Of a stretch of DNA of 15,000 nucleotides, positions 9,936-15,000 are shown piece after piece. The stretch covers positions 4,820,475 to 4,835,474 of the forward strand of contig NC_135554.1 in the NCBI RefSeq assembly GCF_964340395.1, read 5' to 3'. A program made the position numbers and the translations under genes. The DNA is from Glandiceps talaboti. Lineage: Eukaryota > Hemichordata > Enteropneusta > Spengelidae. The notes beneath the pieces are model-generated. The model made no database searches and was not told where the DNA came from. It saw only the letters and a list, made by a program, of their open reading frames with translations. The first letter of the stretch is position 1; the number at the start of each line of letters is the position of its first letter.

Positions 9936-10716
9936 AATGTTACTTGTGGAGTGGTAATCAGATCTCCAACGTATTGGTAAACCGAACAAAAAATCACGGA
10001 CTTCTGGTCAACGTCATTACCAGTCATCTTGCCGTTGCCTATTTCTCAAATTTCGCTCGAAAAAATACTTGATGGTACCAATAAATCCTTCTAAAACCGT
10101 TTCCTTTCGTGTTTTGGTAAAACAAACAATAAATCATAATATGCTGGTCAATTTCATTAACGCCATATTGGTTGCATCTTTCTCAAATTTCTCGTTGTGA
10201 TAATTACTCTGGCATGATGATTCACCATTTGTCGACGTGGCAGGGAGGTCCTCAACGATTGATAAACCAAATAATATATCTTGGAATTTTAGAATCTCTG
10301 TCGTTAAAATATTGATCTTTGAATCTCTTCTTTCTCAAATATCGCTCTAAAATGACTCTTATGCTACATATCCATCATCTGACAGCCATGGCGTTGAGAC
10401 CTCAATGAGTTGATGAACCTAACAAAATATATTTGAATCCTACTCTCTATCGTTAACATATTGATCTTTTGAATCTCGTCTTTCTCAAATATCGTTCTAA
10501 ATATTACTCTGCCGCCGCTGATCCATCATCATATCATCTAAATGCCACAGTGTTGAGACTATCGGTATTTAGGTAAACCAAACCAAACAACGGAATTTGG
10601 TCACTCTCGTTAATTTATTGATCTTTCAATCTTATCTTTCTCAAATTTCGATCTAAAAATTACTCTGGTGTCGTCGATCCATCATTCGAAATCCGCGGTT
10701 TTAGATTCATAAATGT
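9936..10716 (+). repeat. Degenerate tandem array, ~150-bp unit, about five copies
   Basis: The word TTTCTCAAAT recurs at 10042, 10179, 10331, 10481 and 10637, giving unit lengths of 137, 152, 150 and 156 bp. Each unit carries the same ordered blocks: TTTCTCAAAT, then TCGCTCTAAAA-like bases, then ATTACTCTGG, then often GATCCATCAT, then GTTGAGACCTCAA-like bases, then TTGATAAACCAAACAA-like bases, then CTCTCGTTAACATATTGATC. A partial unit (blocks from about GTTACTTGTGG onward) precedes the first marker, and the last unit breaks off near 10716. Neighbouring units are well diverged, with substitutions and small indels, so the array is old. Units 3 and 4 are among the closest to each other. It has no continuous open frame and no known satellite family is recognised. 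A minisatellite or satellite remnant, or a serially duplicated fragment of a mobile element, are both possible. Confidence 0.85.
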
Positions 10717-11355
10717 GATTAAGTGTTGATTCTATTGACTGAGGCGTAGTGGCAGCTAGCTTATATTATAATTAGTTAGTTGAAATAATGATAAGGAGAT
10801 CTCCTTGTCCTCCGATACCTGTATACCTCACCATTAATAAGAATCGGGAGTGACTGATCTCTTTTCTTACACACTGTGTCAAATTGAGGCAACTACTGTA
10901 GCATGCCTACAGCTAATATGTCTCAATCAAATTGAGTTTTTAGCTTGTCACAGGCAAGCCAATCAATGTCAAATCCAGTTTCCTCTCAAAGATTTAAAGG
11001 AAGCGAAGTACCCGAATGATACGGTTTTGCTATCACATCACCGTTCCGAACAAGATATGTTCTATTTACTCATACATGATAAGCTGTCCCTAAATAAAAA
11101 AATCAGCTTGCATTCACATAAAATGAATAATTGTTACCCTGGCGACGTTTCATTACCCCAGTAATTGAGGTTCGTCGTTTTTTTATTATGCATATTTGTT
11201 ATGGAGGTGACATGTACACTTTCACTAATGGCGATCAGCACAATGTAAGAAATAAACTGTATGTATTGAAATAGGTCGTCTTTGTTATTTTCCCACATCA
11301 AATCAATAGATCAGCGGAATTCGGCTTTTTGTTTAACAAAATATTGTTACCAAGA

Positions 11356-11358
<3 letters not shown>
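10717..11358. other. Spacer between repeat arrays; chance-length open frame only
   Basis: This spacer holds a 104-codon plus-strand frame (10850-11164) that begins on GTG, ends at TAA and has no recognisable domain, signal peptide or membrane segment. In AT-rich DNA one such frame per window this size is not surprising. A 14-bp perfect palindrome (AAGGAGATCTCCTT, 10793-10806) is also near chance frequency. Confidence 0.55.

Positions 11359-11390
<32 letters not shown>
11359..11390. repeat. (AT)16 microsatellite
   Basis: A perfect alternating AT tract of 32 bases, followed by one further T. It can form cruciform or unwound structure and is expected to be length-polymorphic. Confidence 0.95.
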
Positions 11391-11394
<4 letters not shown>

Positions 11395-12200
11395 CCGTAT
11401 TCTGTTAGATTACATAGCTGACTCGTTGTGCTAGGCAAATTATAAGTCAAGCATATATTTCTACTTTATTCAAGTATTTGATTGTGAGCGATGAACTCTA
11501 TGTGTGAAAATTGTTTACTTGTTATGTATCAGTGTATTGTTAAGCTGTTTTGCAATTTCCCTTTTGCTTATAATCAAGAATATTTTATTTTAAAACATTC
11601 AATGGTATTCTACGTCACACACACAACAATACAATTAATGAGATAAAATGAATGTTGATAATCTTCGTAGCTATGAAACTCATTAAATAACGCTCTACAT
11701 TTTATCTAGTTAAATTGACGAAATGAACACATTCCATTCCTACCAGCTAATTGGTTTTTTACTTATCAAAAATTCTATCTTCACTATGTATATGAAAATC
11801 ATTTATCTGCAAATACACGTCAAATTGAATAGCCTAACAAATGGCCTGCCAATCACTAGCCCAACACTGCTTATCCAATCAGAATCTTGTATTGATCCGT
11901 TAGGAGACCCTTAGCTTTGAGTGCACTACTAATATTTATTCAAGCAATCGTTCATACATTGGTGAAGCATTCAATGGGTCCTTATTTTCAGATCTCGACG
12001 AATATTTAAAAGTGTATATTGACCTTCTATTGATATAGGTGTTTGAGTAATTACGGAAGTATGTAAAGAAAACGCACGACTATTTCATTCAGTCAACGTT
12101 ATATTCATTTACGTCGAGGAAGTCATCTTCCGTGTGCGTGTTTGGCCATCTCAGCATTATGTTATCTCATTAATTCGTTTGCATTCACTGACGGGAATGT
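11391..12200. other. AT-rich stretch with no recognisable gene
   Basis: No supportable gene or repeat. The 63-codon plus-strand frame at 11723-11914 begins with ATG but carries no known motif. Two ETS-like GGAAG strings and their complement at about 12055-12140 form only a 5-bp hairpin and are not considered meaningful. Confidence 0.65.
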
Positions 12201-12760
12201 TCGTCATAATTGTTAACTGTCAAACACTCGCTCCTTATAGCATCACAATGTCAAATACTGGGCTATTAATATCGTCATAATGTCAAATACTGTTGAACAC
12301 TGGGCTTGTTATATCGTTACATTATCAAATATTGAATGTGTGGCTAGTAATATTGTCGTAATATCAAATACTAGGTTATACCATATACCCTACACGTATA
12401 GGGTATATGGTTATGCGTAATTACAGTGTCAAATGCTGTCGAATACCGGACAAGTAACATCGTCATAGTGTTATTACTGTCCAATACTACGCTGGTAGTG
12501 GTAAAAACGTCATCATGTCAAATTCTGCCGAACATTTTGCTGGAAATATCGTTACATTATCAAATACAGTCGAGTTCAGACCTGGTAATATCATCATCAT
12601 CATGCCAAATATTGTCAAAAAGACAAACACTGGGCTTGTTTGATATGCACAATGTCAAATACTATCTAATACTGGGCTAGTAACATAGTCATCATGTCAA
12701 ATACTGAGGAATACTGCACTGGTAACATCGTCAGCATATTACCTGTATATATTGTACACT
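12201..12760 (+). repeat. Degenerate 42-bp minisatellite, left part
   Basis: A unit of about 42 bp with approximate consensus ATCGTCATAATGTCAAATAC followed by TGTCGAATACTGGGCTAGTA and AC is repeated about ten or more times. The TGTCAAAT-type core occurs at 12219, 12249, 12281, 12323, 12362, 12427, 12516, 12558, 12603, 12653 and 12695; the spacings 12281-12323, 12516-12558 and 12653-12695 are exactly 42 bp. Other spacings show deletions (32 and 39 bp) or insertions (45, 50 and 65 bp, and one degenerate unit within 89 bp). The 65-bp spacing contains the hairpin at 12380-12411. Since 42 is a multiple of three, one frame can stay open through several units (for example 12426-12680), which does not imply coding. 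Confidence 0.9.
12380..12411. repeat. Perfect 13-bp-arm inverted repeat inside the 42-bp array
   Basis: Left arm ACCATATACCCTA (12380-12392) and right arm TAGGGTATATGGT (12399-12411) are exact reverse complements around a 6-base loop, CACGTA. This is far beyond chance for a window this size. It interrupts the minisatellite, whose core spacing grows from about 42 to 65 bp here, so it is likely an insertion or a hairpin-templated rearrangement. It does not look like a transcription terminator, since no T-run follows. Confidence 0.9.
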
Positions 12761-12858
12761 GACTGTAGTGACTTGTAAGCCCGTTGGGCTGGGTAATTCC
12801 TTGTTTCGACTTGCATTGTTACTATTATGTTACGTGATTACATGTCACTCTAATAAAC

Positions 12859-12860
<2 letters not shown>

Positions 12861-12892
<32 letters not shown>

Positions 12893-12948
12893 TACCACCA
12901 CCACCACCACCACTACTACCACTACTACTACTACTACTTCTACTACTT

Positions 12949-13015
<67 letters not shown>
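12861..13015. repeat. 155-bp ACT/ACC trinucleotide microsatellite
   Basis: About 51 triplets. The left half mixes ACT with ACC (a CCA/ACC-rich core at about 12884-12912) and a few TTC variants at about 12936-12950. The right part is pure ACT from 12951 to 13015, about 21 units. A pure 3' end next to a variant-rich 5' end suggests recent expansion from the right side. Read on the plus strand in one frame it is poly-threonine, on the minus strand serine/glycine-rich; no evidence supports translation. It splits the 42-bp array in two. True copy number may be collapsed or misassembled. Confidence 0.97.
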
Positions 13016-13138
13016 ATCCTGTCAAATTTTGGTGAATACTTGGCTAGTGACATCGTTACAACTTGAAATACTGTCGAGTACTGGGCTGGTGATAACGTCA
13101 CCATGTCACACACTATTTACTGCTAGCTAGGTAACACA
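13016..13138 (+). repeat. Degenerate 42-bp minisatellite, right part
   Basis: Three further units resume directly after the triplet tract, with cores at 13020, 13062 and 13104, spaced exactly 42 bp. They keep the TACTGGGCTGGTGA-like half-unit and the start ATCGTTACAA-like half-unit. The array ends near GGTAACACATT. The shared unit on both sides shows that the triplet tract expanded within, or was inserted into, one pre-existing array. Confidence 0.88.
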
Positions 13139-14617
13139 TTAAATAATGTTCAATCATGTAATTATGATATAACTTACGATTGTCATTATCATAATATTTG
13201 CCTGTACAAAATAGTTTTCAATGTAATGTGATTTTTAATGACAATTCCTGCTTCGATACACAACAGCACGATACGTAAAGGTCGAATTGTTTCAGGCACA
13301 GTAGGAGGGTCAGCGCACTTTCATAGAAAATAAAAACGATGGAATCAACATAAGTAAGTCGTTTTCCTACATTTTATCCACTTATTGGTTTGTTGTTAAG
13401 CCTTGAGTTTGTGTTTCAACCGACTCCTATTAGCACTCTGGACACGAACTGTAGGGAAGAGTTAGCAAGATGGTTTCGAATTTCAACATCTATTTTGTGC
13501 TGGGAGTACGAACAAACAGACTTGAATATATTTTAATACTGATCCGGAAAAAAATCCCCTTCTCTTTTAATCACATTTATTAGAGAATGTACGGAATAGA
13601 GAGTCAGTTTCTAACATATCGACGTAGAAAAGCAGCCATATCGCTGTATTACTAAGTGGCCATGTTTTATCAGGAGAAGAATGTTATGACATACTAGGCA
13701 GCAGGTGGTGACGTAGAACACGAATAACGTCGACTCTTACACAAGTCAATAAAATAATGTATTTATAACGTTAACTCTCCCAGGAATTATTCAAGAATAG
13801 TCGCAGAATCGTCATCTTCAAAATATATTAGTATTCATTTATTAAATCTGATAGTTCTCAAAATGTAATCCATACATTTTCCTGAATCGTTTAATATTGA
13901 CATTTGAATGGAACACACGATAATGCCCAGTCTTCAAAGAATCCATCAAGGCTTAAATATAAGATGGACACATCACTGGCTATGGTTGAATTGAAATCAA
14001 ATATCATTCAACTTACACGGGCACTAAGCAGCGTCTTTTAGAGCCAAACAAGTGGATTGTATTGCCCTAAGCAACGCATATGAAAAAAATGCAATCATCT
14101 AGGTATTGTTGACTTGCATGCACTCAGGTTTTAGCGATGCCTGTGGTGATGGCGAATTATGAAGAGAAGACTTCGGAAAAAGGAGAAATAGTTTTCGTAT
14201 CCCACTGGTTACTATAGCCATGAAATAACCTCAATGAATGTTATCTGATTTCACGATCTTCTACGTAACGATGTACTTAAAAAAAGAAACTTTAAAAGGG
14301 ACACCTTTTTGAGAAGGTAGTGAGATAATTAACGATAATCGTGATCGCCAAGAAAACGATGCCACAGACAGCATCGATCATTTTAGGAAATATAAATCCA
14401 ATGTAAAAGTTTTATGTGAGTCAGTTTTCATATGCATTTTTGAATGTTACACAAACTGAGTTTATAAGCTTTATTTCCGACTGAAAATGTTGTAATAAAC
14501 CTAGATTAAATTATTTTAGTGTACTATTAATGGTCCATGCCTTTGATGATATTAAAATCCCTTCCAGGCGTTGTTTTCATAGCTGAAGTAATAGTATGGG
14601 TTTCCTTGACATTTTAG
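13139..14617. other. AT-rich stretch with no recognisable gene
   Basis: No gene, tandem repeat or RNA gene is recognised on either strand; no frame in this segment is long enough to consider. Short nested inverted repeats at 14342-14380 (6-bp arms) overlap one another and are within chance. Best read as intergenic or intronic. Confidence 0.65.
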
Positions 14618-14801
14618 CTTGTGGACTAATTTACACCAGAAAACCATTTATTTATTATGCCTGATTACCCGGTTGGAGTTGAGTAATGGTTATAAATATG
14701 TCTCAGAAAGTAAAATATTACAAGTACTGATTAATGGTGTAACTGGAGAATTCATTTCTTTTAGATCAGACACCAAAAACATGTTCACTGAAAAGTGCTA
14801 A
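14618..14801 (+). CDS. Very weak candidate terminal exon, unknown protein
   Basis: A pyrimidine-rich run ends in TTTTAG at 14617, a possible acceptor. After one leftover base, 60 codons read open to a TAA at 14799-14801, with an ATTAAA poly(A)-signal variant at 14825-14830. The peptide has a hydrophobic stretch (TIYLLCLIT), then LELSNGYKYVSES and LINGVTGEFISF. No family is recognised, there is no ATG near the start, and composition is as AT-rich as the flanks. Each signal alone is common by chance; it is recorded mainly because the three signals lie in order. Confidence 0.1.
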
Positions 14802-15000
14802 AATACCAATAATTAGCCATTGCAATTAAATGTCTATTTTCTCCATAACTTGTACAGTTATTGTAAAAGATTGAAATTGCGATTGCGCTGGATGTTGATT
14901 CAGGGTGTGGAACAAAAATCGTATTTGACTTGAATTATTGTACCATATAATGTGTAGAGCTACACAGACATGCTCACATAAAGGTTAGCCAATACTGTTT
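14802..15000. other. AT-rich right edge, nothing recognised
   Basis: Apart from the ATTAAA at 14825-14830 no feature is visible. A gene could continue beyond the window edge. Confidence 0.6.

Noticed and set aside
10793-10806. 14-bp perfect palindrome AAGGAGATCTCCTT as an operator-like site
   Set aside because: About one palindrome of this length is expected by chance in 15 kb, and there is no adjacent gene.
10850-11164. 104-codon plus-strand frame as a gene
   Set aside because: It starts on GTG, carries no recognised motif, and is of a length expected about once by chance in a window this AT-rich. No acceptor, promoter or poly(A) context supports it.
12426-12680. 84-codon plus-strand frame as a repeat protein
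   Set aside because: The frame stays open because the 42-bp period is a multiple of three; units differ by indels that are not multiples of three elsewhere in the array, and it starts on GTG.
12825-13025. Serine/glycine-rich minus-strand frame
   Set aside because: It is the complement-strand reading of the ACT/ACC triplet tract and has no independent support.
12201-13138. CRISPR array
   Set aside because: Repeats are contiguous and degenerate, without unique spacers of constant length, and the sequence is eukaryotic in character. It is a minisatellite.
1-15000. tRNA genes, tRNA-derived SINEs, terminal-inverted-repeat transposons and retroelement open frames
   Set aside because: I looked for B-box GGTTCGA-type strings, paired terminal repeats and transposase or polymerase motifs on both strands by eye and found none. 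Very decayed copies could be missed; a repeat-library search would decide.

Overview
This window looks like nuclear DNA from a eukaryote, most likely an invertebrate animal. It is AT-rich and has no dense coding. Several kinds of microsatellite and two families of degenerate tandem repeat are present. There are no Shine-Dalgarno-led open frames, operons or tRNAs, and I recognise no complete protein-coding gene. The assignment rests on the character of the sequence only; no gene or repeat family was recognised that would name a clade. Every open frame is short (about 120 codons at most), most lack an ATG, and none matches a protein family I know. This is the length expected by chance in 15 kb of AT-rich DNA.

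Layout. Positions 1-9900 are mostly unremarkable AT-rich intergenic or intronic sequence. Within it are short simple repeats (AG/GCGA near 1776-1802; a cluster at 3842-3984 ending in G12), two G-quadruplex-type G-run clusters on the + strand (5060-5088 and 7994-8012), two pairs of short dispersed direct repeats (27 bp at 3075 and 3668; 40 bp at 7447 and 7656), and one stretch that reads somewhat like an internal exon (5954-6106).

Positions 9936-13138 form the most structured block. A degenerate tandem array of about five units of 137-156 bp lies at 9936-10716, an (AT)16 tract at 11359-11390, and a second array with a 42-bp period at 12201-13138. The 42-bp array is interrupted by a near-perfect 13-bp-arm hairpin and by a 155-bp ACT/ACC triplet-repeat tract. 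Open frames in the second array, including one encoding a long run of threonine, are explained by the repeat structure (42 and 3 are both multiples of three), not by evident coding selection.

Positions 13139-15000 return to ordinary AT-rich sequence, with one weak terminal-exon-like frame at the right end. I found no convincing new biological system. The best leads are the two tandem arrays, the hairpin in the second array, and the exon-like segment at 5954-6106.
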